Shown here piece after piece: positions 8,498-16,591 of a DNA stretch of 29,875 bases. Under the pieces are notes generated by a model. That model made no database searches, had not been told where the DNA came from, and saw only the letters and a program-made list of their open reading frames with translations. Location of the stretch: contig JAGXNR010000032.1 in assembly GCA_019894875.1 (NCBI GenBank), forward strand, positions 1-29,875, written 5' to 3'. Position 1 is the stretch's first letter. Every line of letters starts with the position of its first letter. This DNA comes from Promethearchaeota archaeon. GTDB lineage: Archaea; Asgardarchaeota; Lokiarchaeia; Sigynarchaeales; SOKP01. The translations under genes were made by a program, and so were the position numbers.

Positions 8498-9796
8498 TTG
8501 GAAAATTTACCAGATAATGTACCTCTTTATGAACTTGATATGGTTAAGGACATGATAAGTGCTATACTCGGAAGAGCTCCAGCACAGATAATGATGGGAC
8601 GTTTTAAAACCGCCCAAATTTATTACGGTTTAAATGCATTAAATCAGATCAGTGGATTCTTAGAGCCTAGGCTTAATAAAGAAGAAAGAAGAGTATTAAT
8701 AATTACTGATGACTTTACTGAGAAGTTTGCAGGTCGAGTAATTGAAGTGTTAAATACTATAGATGCGGTATCAAAAGTATGGGCGGGAGTGAAACCAGAG
8801 GGACCTCTGGATACAATTGAAGTAGCGGTAGAGGTTTGTAAAGGATTTAAACCAACGGTCTTTATAGCGATTGGTGGTGGAAGTGTAATGGATTCTGCCA
8901 AAGCAATAATGATTAAATATGAAAAACCAGAAGCTAATTTTTATCAAATAATAGGTCTTGAAGGATTAGGATTACGCAAGAAAGTAAAATATTTAATTGC
9001 TTGTCCTACTACTTCAGGTACAGGATCTGAGGTGACTAGTGCTGCTATGCTTACAGATCTCAGTAGAGATCCTCCAAAGAAGCTTGCTGTTTCTCATTCT
9101 GAAATAGTTCCAGATATAGCGATTCTACATACTGATTTTGTTAAAGACATGCCACCCTTCTTAACTATGGCTACTGGATTAGACACACTTGCTCATTCCG
9201 CAGGAGCATATGTTTCCTCATGGGGTGGACCTCTAAATGATGCACTTAACATTGCTGCTATAAAGGAGGTTTTGAAATACCTACCCCGAGCCTATAAATA
9301 TGGTGCAAAAGATTTAGAAGCGCGAGAAAAAATGCAATTTGCAACAGCAATAGCGGGGATGGGCTTTAGTAATTCAAAGGTTGGACTCGATCACGGTTTA
9401 GGCCATAGTTTTGGAAAAGTATTTAATAGACATCATGGATTTAGCGTAGGTCTATTTCTTCCTTACACAGTGGCATATACAGCAAAAATTTCAGATCGAT
9501 GGAAAGATTTATGTCCCGTTTTTGGGATTGAATCTAATGGAAAAGAACGAAAAGAATTGCTTACAGCATTACTTCAAGCAATTAAAGATTTCATACATTC
9601 CATAGATGGCGCTGTTTGTGTAAAAGAGATAAAAAATCCTACTATTTCAAAAGAAGATTATTTCGGAAAGATTGATCTTTTAGCTAAATATGCAGAAACT
9701 GATGCTGTTGATCTGTTAGCACCCCGTTGGATGCATACGGAGACCTATAAAAAGATATTTGATTATGCATGGGATGGGAGAGATGTTGATTTTTAA
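8498..9796 (+). CDS. Iron-containing alcohol dehydrogenase (group III)
   Basis: Interconverts an alcohol and an aldehyde or ketone with NAD(P). The 432-residue protein has the group III signatures: GGGSVMDSAKA (126-136) for the dinucleotide and TTSGTGSEVT (171-180). The expected iron ligands are D229 and H233 in GLDTLAHSAGA, then H299 and H313; the spacings of 4 and 14 residues match those in lactaldehyde reductase FucO. Length is slightly above the usual 380-400. The TTG start is supported by the ribosome site at 8485. It lies between two AOR genes, 24 bases ahead of the second, so it probably makes or removes the aldehyde that they use. The true substrate is unknown. Confidence 0.9.
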   Translation: MENLPDNVPLYELDMVKDMISAILGRAPAQIMMGRFKTAQIYYGLNALNQISGFLEPRLNKEERRVLIITDDFTEKFAGRVIEVLNTIDAVSKVWAGVKPEGPLDTIEVAVEVCKGFKPTVFIAIGGGSVMDSAKAIMIKYEKPEANFYQIIGLEGLGLRKKVKYLIACPTTSGTGSEVTSAAMLTDLSRDPPKKLAVSHSEIVPDIAILHTDFVKDMPPFLTMATGLDTLAHSAGAYVSSWGGPLNDALNIAAIKEVLKYLPRAYKYGAKDLEAREKMQFATAIAGMGFSNSKVGLDHGLGHSFGKVFNRHHGFSVGLFLPYTVAYTAKISDRWKDLCPVFGIESNGKERKELLTALLQAIKDFIHSIDGAVCVKEIKNPTISKEDYFGKIDLLAKYAETDAVDLLAPRWMHTETYKKIFDYAWDGRDVDF

Positions 9797-9820
9797 TAAT
9801 TTGAGAGAGGTGATAAAAAA

Positions 9821-11704
9821 ATGACAGAAAAATTATATGGATATAATGGGAAAGTTGCGTTTATTAATTTAAGTGATAAGTCTGTTGAAATAAAAGATTT
9901 AGAACCTAAAGTGGCGAAGGAGTATCTTGGAGGAACTGGATTAAGTGCAATAATAACCTATGATTTGCTTTCAAAAGATGATTACACCTTGTTGAAATCA
10001 GATCCCTTGGCTGAAATCAATCCCTTAATTTTTGCTACTGGTCCTGTAACTGGAACAAATAGACCAAGTTCGGGCAGGTACTCAGTAACTGGTATATCTC
10101 CCGCAACAGGTATGTGGGGAGAAGGTACCTCTGGAGGTTATTTTTGTTTATCTTTACGTAATAGTGGTTATGATGCAATAGTTTTTAGTGGTAAATCGAG
10201 AGATCCAGTATATATTTATATAAATGATGGCAAAATTGAGTTTAAAGATGCAAGTAATCTCTGGGGTAAGGATTGTTATGAAAGCCAAGATTTAATTAAG
10301 AAGGAAATTGACCAAACTAATCTAAGAATTGCTTGTATAGGTCAGGGCGGAGAAAATCTAGTAAAATATGGAGCAATTATTAATGATGAGGGAAGAGCAG
10401 TAGGAAGATGTGGATTAGGAACACTTATGGGATCTAAAAACCTTAAAGCTCTTGCTATTCATGGTTCGAAAAGGATTGAAATTTCAGATAAAGAACTTGG
10501 AAAAGAATTAAGAAAACAAGAAGAACTCGCAAAACAGGGTGATCCAATGGCAAATATAGGTCCACAATTGTTTAATTTATATGGCACTAATTTTTATCTC
10601 GATCTTGGAATGGTTAATGGTGATACTCCCGGATATTATTTCACTGAAGCAGAGTTTCTTGCTGAAAAGTTAACAAGCAAAACGCTAAAGGAGGAATATC
10701 CAATGTTCAGTTATGGTTGCGCTGGTTGTACAATGAAATGTGGAAAAGCTACGGTAATTGAGGTAAATGGTGAGGAAATCGAAGTCGATGGTCCAGAGTA
10801 TGAATCTGTTGCAGCATTGGGTACTCTATGTGGTCTTTTTGATTCTAAACAAGTGATTTTAGCGAATCATTTATGTAATAAGTTTGGTATTGATACTATT
10901 TCCTGTGGTGTCAGCATCGCATTCTTAATCTACTTAGTCCAAAATAACTTAGGAATTGAAAAAATAAAACCCTATTTAACTGACTTCCGAATAGAAGATA
11001 TTACTTGGGGAAATGGAGAATTTGTTTTAGGATCAATAGAAAAAATAATTAAAAGAGAAGGAATTGGCAATATACTGGCAGAAGGTGTTAAGATTATGGC
11101 AGAAAAATTCGAGGTTGATCCAGAATTAGCTGCCCATGTAAAAGGATTAGAGATTCCAATGCATGATCCCAGAGCATTTGCAGGACAAGCATTAAGTTAT
11201 ATGACTTGTTGTGTTGGAGCAGATCATAATAAAGGGGATTGGTATGGAGCTGAATTGGGGAATACAAATTATCCCTCTATTAAAGTAAGAAGAAGTAAAG
11301 GAAGGAATAATATAAAAGGAAGTGAAAAGGGTGTGGCTAATCTTCAGGATCTAAGAGCTATCGATGATTCCGCTGTAAATTGTAATATGGTGCATCTAAC
11401 TTTCGAAAGTATTATCGGATATATCAACGCTGCCACGGGATTTAATTATGATAAGAAATCTCTAATGGAAGTAGGAGAGCGTATAAATAATCTCAAACGG
11501 GTAATCAGTTGTAATTTAGGAATCACAAGAGAAGATGACAAGCTTCCCGGTCATATAGCAAAAACCCTACCGTCTGGAAGAATAATGGGAGTAAAACTTG
11601 ATTTAGAAGATAATCTGAAGAAATATTACACTAGACGTGGTTGGGATTGGGATACAGGAAGACCAACAGAAGAAAAATTAAGACAACTAAACATTTTAAA
11701 GTAA
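9821..11704 (+). CDS. Second aldehyde:ferredoxin oxidoreductase (AOR family)
   Basis: A 627-residue AOR-family tungstoenzyme expected to oxidise an aldehyde or related compound with ferredoxin as acceptor. Family marks are the N-terminal YLGGTGLSA (35-43), GTLMGSKNLKA (200-210), the cluster ligands C300-x2-C303-x3-C307 and C521, GPEYES (324-329) and GADHNKGDWYG (466-476). Strong ribosome site GAGAGGTGA lies just before ATG 9821. It follows the alcohol dehydrogenase by 24 bases and is probably co-transcribed with it. It is of a different AOR branch from the protein at 5863: the N-terminal half and the region around C521 differ throughout, so this is not a recent duplication. No own ferredoxin subunit follows. 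Confidence 0.92.
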   Translation: MTEKLYGYNGKVAFINLSDKSVEIKDLEPKVAKEYLGGTGLSAIITYDLLSKDDYTLLKSDPLAEINPLIFATGPVTGTNRPSSGRYSVTGISPATGMWGEGTSGGYFCLSLRNSGYDAIVFSGKSRDPVYIYINDGKIEFKDASNLWGKDCYESQDLIKKEIDQTNLRIACIGQGGENLVKYGAIINDEGRAVGRCGLGTLMGSKNLKALAIHGSKRIEISDKELGKELRKQEELAKQGDPMANIGPQLFNLYGTNFYLDLGMVNGDTPGYYFTEAEFLAEKLTSKTLKEEYPMFSYGCAGCTMKCGKATVIEVNGEEIEVDGPEYESVAALGTLCGLFDSKQVILANHLCNKFGIDTISCGVSIAFLIYLVQNNLGIEKIKPYLTDFRIEDITWGNGEFVLGSIEKIIKREGIGNILAEGVKIMAEKFEVDPELAAHVKGLEIPMHDPRAFAGQALSYMTCCVGADHNKGDWYGAELGNTNYPSIKVRRSKGRNNIKGSEKGVANLQDLRAIDDSAVNCNMVHLTFESIIGYINAATGFNYDKKSLMEVGERINNLKRVISCNLGITREDDKLPGHIAKTLPSGRIMGVKLDLEDNLKKYYTRRGWDWDTGRPTEEKLRQLNILK

Positions 11705-11724
11705 TTTTTTTATACTTTTTTTTT
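11705..11724 (+). terminator. T-rich terminator after the alcohol dehydrogenase/AOR operon
   Basis: Two T runs (seven and nine bases) begin right behind the stop codon at 11704, as usual for intrinsic archaeal termination. Confidence 0.5.
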
Positions 11725-12033
11725 GGTAATAGTCAGTTAATGTAGTTTAAAGAAGTCATTATCGAAAATGATAAAATAAAAGTAAAGAATTTTGAAAATC
11801 AGTAAATAAAGCATATGAATTTGAACGGATTTCGTCAAATTATCCTTTTTCATCACTATTAAACAAAATTAATATTGCTAAATTATCAGATTTTAGTCTG
11901 AGTCAATTTAGTTTTCATAATAATTTAATTTTAATAATATAAACTATTTATCTTAACATCGAGAAACATCTTTCTTAGAAATAAAATTAAAAAAAAATAG
12001 AACCTTAAAAACTTAGGAGGTTAAGTTAACTAA
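11725..12033 (+). promoter_or_regulatory. hdrA upstream region: promoter and leader
   Basis: No gene is seen here. A TATA-like stretch TAATAATATAAACTATT lies at about 11932-11948, which would place the transcript start near 11970 and leave a leader of roughly 75 bases. Within the leader, 12001-12008 can pair with 12021-12027 (seven pairs, one bulged C), leaving an AGGAGG (12015-12020) in the loop. A weaker hairpin CAGA-TTTTAG-TCTG lies at 11887-11900. None of these has a clear SECIS core. Confidence 0.35.
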
Positions 12034-12039
12034 AGGTGA
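12034..12039 (+). promoter_or_regulatory. Ribosome binding site fixing the hdrA TTG start
   Basis: AGGTGA ends five bases before TTG 12045, the same arrangement as at 8485 and before 9821. An in-frame GTG at 12036 lies inside this site and is therefore less likely to be the start. The AGGAGG at 12015 is too far upstream. Confidence 0.55.
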
Positions 12040-12044
12040 ATAAA

Positions 12045-14021
12045 TTGTCTGAAAAACAGACCACTAGTAATGAAAACGAAGTTCAACCTAGAATAGGCGT
12101 GTTCGTGTGCCATTGAGGTATTAACATAGCAGGAATATTAGACATTCCAAGGATAGTCGAAGAAATAAACAAAATAGAAAATGTGTGGGCTTATCCATAT
12201 CTTTCCTTGTGAACTGAAGGTGGATCTGCCGAAATCAAGGAGAAACATGAAGACTTGAAGTTTAGCAGGATTTTAGTTGCTGCTTGTACACCCAAAACTC
12301 ACCAACCTGTATTTCACGCTATACTAACAGAGATGGGATTACCTCCAAGATACTTGGAATTTGTAAACATTCGAGAGCACTGTTCTTTTGTACATCAAGC
12401 TCCGGAAGTACGTGAAAAAGCTACTTTAAAAGCAATCGAATTAATTAAAGCGGGGATTGCTAGAGCTTGGTTATTAGAAGATGTACCTACAAAAACAGTG
12501 CCAGTAGAACCCGTTGCTCTTGTAGTTGGAGGAGGTATTGCAGGATTATCTACAGCTATTGATTTAGGTGACGCTGGATATAAAGTTTATTTAGTTGAAA
12601 AGAATACGACCATTGGAGGACGAATGTCTCAACTTGATAGAACTTTTCCAACTGATGATTGTTCGATATGAATCTTGGGACCAAAAATGCTTGAAGCTAA
12701 TCGTCATCCTAATATAGAAATCTTATCATACAGTGAAGTTATTGAAATCGATGGGTACATTGGTAATTTTGAAGTCAAAGTAAAAAGAAAAGCCCGCTTT
12801 GTCGATGAGGATAAATGCACAGGTTGTGGTTCATGTACTGATGTCTGCCCCGTGTATACCAGTAATTACTTCGATGAGAACCTATCTGCAAGAAAAGTTA
12901 TTGATATTGCCTTTGCTCAAGCGGTTCCAGCGGTTTCACAACTCGACAGAAAGACTTGTGTCGAATGTTTTGCTTGTGTTGATGCATGTGAACAGGAAGC
13001 TATAGATTTTAGTCAACAGGATAAGATTATCGAATTTAAAGTTGGTACTATAATAGTTGCTACCGGTTGGGACCTCTATAAAGGTGATGATTACGGTTAT
13101 GGAAAATATGAAAATGTAATCAATCAAATAGAACTTGAAAGGATCCTTGCTCCTAATGGTCCAACCTATGGACATTTGAAGCGACCTTCCGATGGTAAGC
13201 GTCCTACTAAAGTATTATTTATTAACTGCGTTGGATCACGAGACATAAATAAAAATGCTCATTGCAGCGTTATATGTTGTAATTTATCTCTCAAAAATTC
13301 TAAGTTAATAAAATCGGAATATCCTGATTCACAAATCGTAGTTACCTACATCGATATGCGCTGCGGTGGGAAAGGATACGAAGAATACTACAGAAGATCT
13401 CGAGATGCCGGAATAATATTCGTGAAGGGTCTCGTTGGGAGTATAATAGAAGATCCTTTAACAAAAAACTTAACTGTTCAATTTGAGCCTGTTGGAACGG
13501 ATTCAGTTGTTTCGATGGAAGTTCACATGGTTGTATTATCATCTGCTTCTCTTCCATCTCAAGGAACAATCGAAATTGCTAAAGTATTAAAAATGGAAAA
13601 AAGTCCTGATGGATTCTTAAAAGAATATCATGCTCGACTTGATCCTATTAGTACAAAAGTTCCTGGAATCTACATCTGCGGTTCTTCACAAGGTCAAAAA
13701 GAGATTGATAAAGCGGTGAGTCAAGCCAGAGGTGCAGCATCAGTCGCAGGCATTCCAATGGGCAGAGGAGAATATACGATGGAATTAATACGAGCGACAC
13801 CATCAGACGAACGCTGCGCTAAATGCTATAAGTGTATAGAAGCTTGTCCATATAGTGCAATATCTATAAATGAAACGGGAAATATTGTTGTTGACTTAAT
13901 AAATTGCCGAGGGTGTGGAACCTGTGCTGGTTTATGTCCTTCAAAAGCAATTGATTTAACATATTTTAGAGATATTCAATATATGGCGCTAGTAGATCAA
14001 TTATTACCACTGGAGGAATAA
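12045..14021 (+). CDS. hdrA: Heterodisulfide reductase subunit A, selenoprotein with three selenocysteines
   Basis: HdrA is the FAD-bearing core of heterodisulfide reductase, where flavin-based electron bifurcation occurs. The frame from TTG 12045 to TAA 14021 encodes 658 residues, the normal HdrA length, if three in-frame TGA codons are read as selenocysteine: U24 (12114-12116, in VCHUGINIAG where HdrA has CHC), U56 (12210-12212, in YLSLUTEGG, matching YMCS-PGQ) and U209 (12669-12671, in DDCSIUILGPKM, matching CSMCILAPKM). All three replace conserved cysteines. The FAD motif GGGIAG is at 162-167. Ferredoxin sites are at C258/261/264/268 with C305/308/311/315 and at C591/594/597/601 with C621/624/627/631. 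C395, C407, C411 and C412 match the ligands of the cluster next to FAD in methanogen HdrA. mvhD follows after 13 bases. No hdrB or hdrC is adjacent. Without selenocysteine reading, the gene would look like three broken pieces. Confidence 0.93.
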
Positions 14022-14034
14022 AGAGGTAAGCAAA

Positions 14035-14490
14035 ATGGCAGAAGAGAAAGATATCAAAATAATTGTGTATGCTTGTTGGAAATGAGGATATGGTTCTGCG
14101 GATATGGCAGGTACTATACGCGCACAGTATCCAGATTCGATTCGAAATGTCTTGGTACCTTGTACGGGTCGTGTAGGATCTGACTTAATTATGCGTGCCT
14201 TTGGTCGAGGAGCTGATGGGGTAATTATTAATGCTTGATATCCTGGTGAATGTGATTACGAGACTGGAAATTATTATGCATACCGACAAGTTGAATATAC
14301 CAAGGAAATCTTAAAAGCAGTTGGTATGAGTCCAGAACGAATCAAAATAATTTATTGTACTGCAGCAGAAGGTCAGAAATTTCAAAGAGAAGCTACGGAA
14401 TTCGATAAAACCATACGAAAACTTGGACCAAGTCCAGCACGAATCAAAAGCGGCACACCTAAAAAAGCTAAAGCAAAAGCTAACGCTTAA
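14035..14490 (+). CDS. mvhD: MvhD/FrhD/VhuD-type hydrogenase-Hdr electron transfer subunit, two selenocysteines
   Basis: A [2Fe-2S] protein that hands electrons to HdrA. From ATG 14035 (site GAGGTAAG just upstream) to TAA 14488-14490 it has 151 residues when two in-frame TGA codons are read as selenocysteine: U17 (14083-14085) in ACWKUGYGSADMAGT and U68 (14236-14238) in NAUYPGECDYETGNY. In the family these places are the second Cys of CxxC before AGADLAGT and the Cys of GCHPGDCHY. The first CxxC becomes C14-x2-U17; C72 is retained. The C-terminus ends in a short Lys/Ala-rich tail. It is co-transcribed with hdrA. The usual hydrogenase subunits MvhA and MvhG are absent nearby, as in complexes where MvhD serves formate or F420 dehydrogenase partners. 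Confidence 0.93.
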
Positions 14491-14498
14491 AAATATAA

Positions 14499-14568
14499 TG
14501 TGTTTACTAATGAAGCTGAGTTATAAAAACGAGAACTCATGCCGAAGATATGGGTGCACCATAACACA
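14499..14568 (+). ncRNA. Candidate SECIS element in the mvhD 3' UTR
   Basis: Eight bases after the mvhD stop, TGTGTT (14499-14504) pairs with AACACA (14563-14568). Inside, ATGA (14510-14513) faces CGA (14543-14545), able to form tandem G-A pairs of a kink-turn-like core. Above it GC + TGAGTT (14515-14522) pairs with AACTCA + T + GC (14534-14542, one bulged T). The 11-base apical loop 14523-14533 contains five consecutive A. A second small hairpin TATGG/CCATA (14549-14563, sharing one base with the closing stem) would sit on the 3' side, giving a possible three-way junction. Archaeal SECIS elements normally lie in the 3' UTR. An ATGA/GA core with an A-rich loop is the eukaryotic form, reported as resembled by Lokiarchaeal elements. 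I folded it by eye only. Confidence 0.7.
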
Positions 14569-14681
14569 CATAAAAAATTTTATAATAAAGAAGTTAAGAA
14601 AATATAGAAAATAATTTTAAATTATTTGAAAATTTAGTAAAGAAAAGATTATATTTGTATAAATTTTAGAGTTGGTAATAC

Positions 14682-15821
14682 ATGGATGCAATTGCAGAAT
14701 ATCTGATTAAGAGTGAAGATTTTTCTAAAATTTTAGCGACGTTATTAAAGGAAAACGTGGTAGATAAAATTATTGGAGCCCAATTGAGAGTCGATAAAAA
14801 ATCGGGAATTGTTGATAGATTTACAGTTCAACCTAAATTAGTTGAAAAAGAAGAAGATCTCTCAGATTTTCCATTATCACCTCTTATCGCGTTTGGATAT
14901 GCGAGAACTGATTCTGCTTCAAAATTTCTTCATAAATCTGTCGCGGGTGCAATGAATGAGAAAGTAGGACTTATTGCACGACCTTGCGATACAAGAGCTT
15001 TAATTGAACTCGCAAAAATCAGACAAGTGAACATGGATAATCTTTTTATCATAGGAATAGAAGATAGAGGCATGTTCCCAAAAGCAGGAAAGGAGATGAG
15101 ATCAGTAAAAGATGTTGATCCAACAAAGATAACTAAAGAAAAAGTTGGGGATGCAGGCCTTATTGTTAAGATGGAAGATGGAAGCACACAAGAACTGAAA
15201 CTTTCTATAGCTGAAAATTGTTTGCGTTGCTATCGAAAAATCCCAGTTGTTGCTGATTTAACAGTGAGTGATCTTGGAATACCGATTGATTCAGATGAGA
15301 TAATTCTAAAGGTTTATTCTGACAAAGGAAGCGACCTCTTGGAAAAATCTGGAGTAAATAAGACTGCTTTATCTGCTGAGGTTAAAAGTGCTCACACAAA
15401 GAAATTCAATGAAATAATTGAGAAAGCGAAAGAAAAACGAGTAAAAGATTTAGAAGGATGGGATAAATTGTCTCAAGAAGAAAAGATAGTAGAGCTACTC
15501 AAGTGTACCGCTTGTGGGACGTGTATCAGGGGCTGTCCTGTGTGCTACTGTGTTGACTGCATTCTTACTAAGAAGAAAAAAGCGAAAACTATTGATAATG
15601 TAACTTATCAATTAACACGAATAGCACATGACGCAGATCGTTGCATTGAGTGTGGAAACTGTGATAATAACTGTCCTCAGAATCTACCACTTTCACTCTA
15701 TTTTCAATCTTTAAATGAAGCCTTCAAAGAAAAGTTCAATTATGAAGCAGGTATGTCTCTAGAAGACACTCCATTTCGGTCAGGAAAAGCAATATCCGAG
15801 ATGGAATTAGAAAAAACCTAA
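14682..15821 (+). CDS. FrhB/FdhB-like coenzyme F420 hydrogenase/dehydrogenase beta-subunit family protein
   Basis: A 379-residue soluble flavo-iron-sulfur protein. The N-terminal two-thirds carries family features such as VGLIARPCDTRALIEL (95-110) and a Cys pair C180-x2-C183. The C-terminal part has two ferredoxin sites: CTACGTCIRGCPVCYC (275-290) and CIECGNCDNNCP (321-332). The first is the wording typical of FdhB/FrhB-like subunits. Members bind FAD and pass electrons between clusters and F420 or NAD(P), and occur beside HdrA/MvhD in complexes driven by formate or F420. It follows mvhD by about 190 bases, with its own TATA-like stretch near 14650, so it may be a separate transcript. No formate dehydrogenase alpha subunit is in the window, so its electron acceptor is open. 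Confidence 0.78.
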   Translation: MDAIAEYLIKSEDFSKILATLLKENVVDKIIGAQLRVDKKSGIVDRFTVQPKLVEKEEDLSDFPLSPLIAFGYARTDSASKFLHKSVAGAMNEKVGLIARPCDTRALIELAKIRQVNMDNLFIIGIEDRGMFPKAGKEMRSVKDVDPTKITKEKVGDAGLIVKMEDGSTQELKLSIAENCLRCYRKIPVVADLTVSDLGIPIDSDEIILKVYSDKGSDLLEKSGVNKTALSAEVKSAHTKKFNEIIEKAKEKRVKDLEGWDKLSQEEKIVELLKCTACGTCIRGCPVCYCVDCILTKKKKAKTIDNVTYQLTRIAHDADRCIECGNCDNNCPQNLPLSLYFQSLNEAFKEKFNYEAGMSLEDTPFRSGKAISEMELEKT

Positions 15822-15845
15822 TTTTTTTCTTTTAATTTTATTTTT
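15822..15845 (+). terminator. T-rich terminator
   Basis: Four T runs (4-7 bases) directly behind the stop at 15821 form an intrinsic archaeal-type terminator. The remaining 80 bases to 15927 show no other structure. Confidence 0.45.
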
Positions 15846-15926
15846 AAATCGCTTATTAAATTCTCATAGCTATTTAACGCCCAGAACATTAAGAAAATTT
15901 TTATTAATTCAATCATTTTTGTAATC

Positions 15927-16589
15927 ATGTCATCACAATTAACAAAGAATCTAGTTGAACTTGAACGTGATCAAGTTTTATCTGAAATAAAAGAGCGCCT
16001 TAATCGGGGAGAAGATCCAATGAAGATCTTCGAGGAATGTAAGCAAGGTATGGAGTTGGTTGGCGAGAAATTTAAAAGCAAAGAATATTTTCTTGCGGAA
16101 TTAATGCTTTCAGGTGATCTTTTTAGAGAAGCAACGGAGTTAATCGAACCATTTTTAGGGGAAATAAAAACAAATGAAGATGTAAAGGGTAAAGTAATGC
16201 TTGTTACCGTCCAAGGAGATATTCATGATTTAGGCAAGAATATTCTTGGGATGCTTCTTAAGTTAGAAGGATTTGAAGTTATTGATTTAGGTGTTGATGT
16301 AGATCCAAATATTGTTGTTGACAAAGTAAAAGAACTCCAGCCCGATTTTCTTGGATTTTCAGCGCTTCTTACCATAACCTTTGATCCAATGAAAAAAATA
16401 ATAGATAAATTGAAGGAAGCAGGTCTCCGTGATAAATTGAGAATAATGGTGGGCGGAGGAATCACAACTTTGCTTGTGAAAGATTATATTGGAGCAGATT
16501 TTCAAACGATTGATGCTATGGAAGGAGTTCAATATTGCTTGGAATTAATTAAATCAAAAGTTGTAGTTAAAGCACGGGGAGGAATTTAA
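15927..16589 (+). CDS. Corrinoid methyltransferase protein (MtbC/MttC-like)
   Basis: A 220-residue cobalamin-binding carrier that accepts a methyl group from a substrate-specific methyltransferase and passes it on. It has the usual two parts: a helical cap domain (about 1-88) and a Rossmann-type B12 domain with the base-off motif D98-I-H100-D-L-G103, where H100 is the expected lower cobalt ligand. Further conserved B12-domain stretches are GFSALLTIT and VGGG. Length is typical for the family (about 210-220). The methyltransferase gene starts 2 bases after its stop, with the ribosome site GGGGAGGA inside the end of this gene, so the two are translationally linked. The methyl donor cannot be read from this protein. 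Confidence 0.92.
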   Translation: MSSQLTKNLVELERDQVLSEIKERLNRGEDPMKIFEECKQGMELVGEKFKSKEYFLAELMLSGDLFREATELIEPFLGEIKTNEDVKGKVMLVTVQGDIHDLGKNILGMLLKLEGFEVIDLGVDVDPNIVVDKVKELQPDFLGFSALLTITFDPMKKIIDKLKEAGLRDKLRIMVGGGITTLLVKDYIGADFQTIDAMEGVQYCLELIKSKVVVKARGGI

Positions 16590-16591
16590 AA

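Noticed and set aside
11880..11909. Hairpin in the hdrA upstream region as a second SECIS
   Set aside because: The stem is short and interrupted by an unequal internal loop and has no ATGA/GA core or A-rich apical loop.
12114..12671. hdrA as a pseudogene broken by stop codons
   Set aside because: All three stops are TGA, none TAA or TAG, each at a conserved Cys, and the reading frame stays intact between and after them. mvhD shows the same pattern.
12045..14490. TGA reassigned to Trp or Gly genome-wide
   Set aside because: The positions correspond to Cys, not Trp or Gly; Trp is encoded by TGG in all genes; and the gene at 7792 stops at TGA (8341-8343).
14423..14614. 63-residue plus-strand frame overlapping the end of mvhD
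   Set aside because: It overlaps mvhD in another frame and crosses the SECIS candidate; its product is basic low-complexity sequence.
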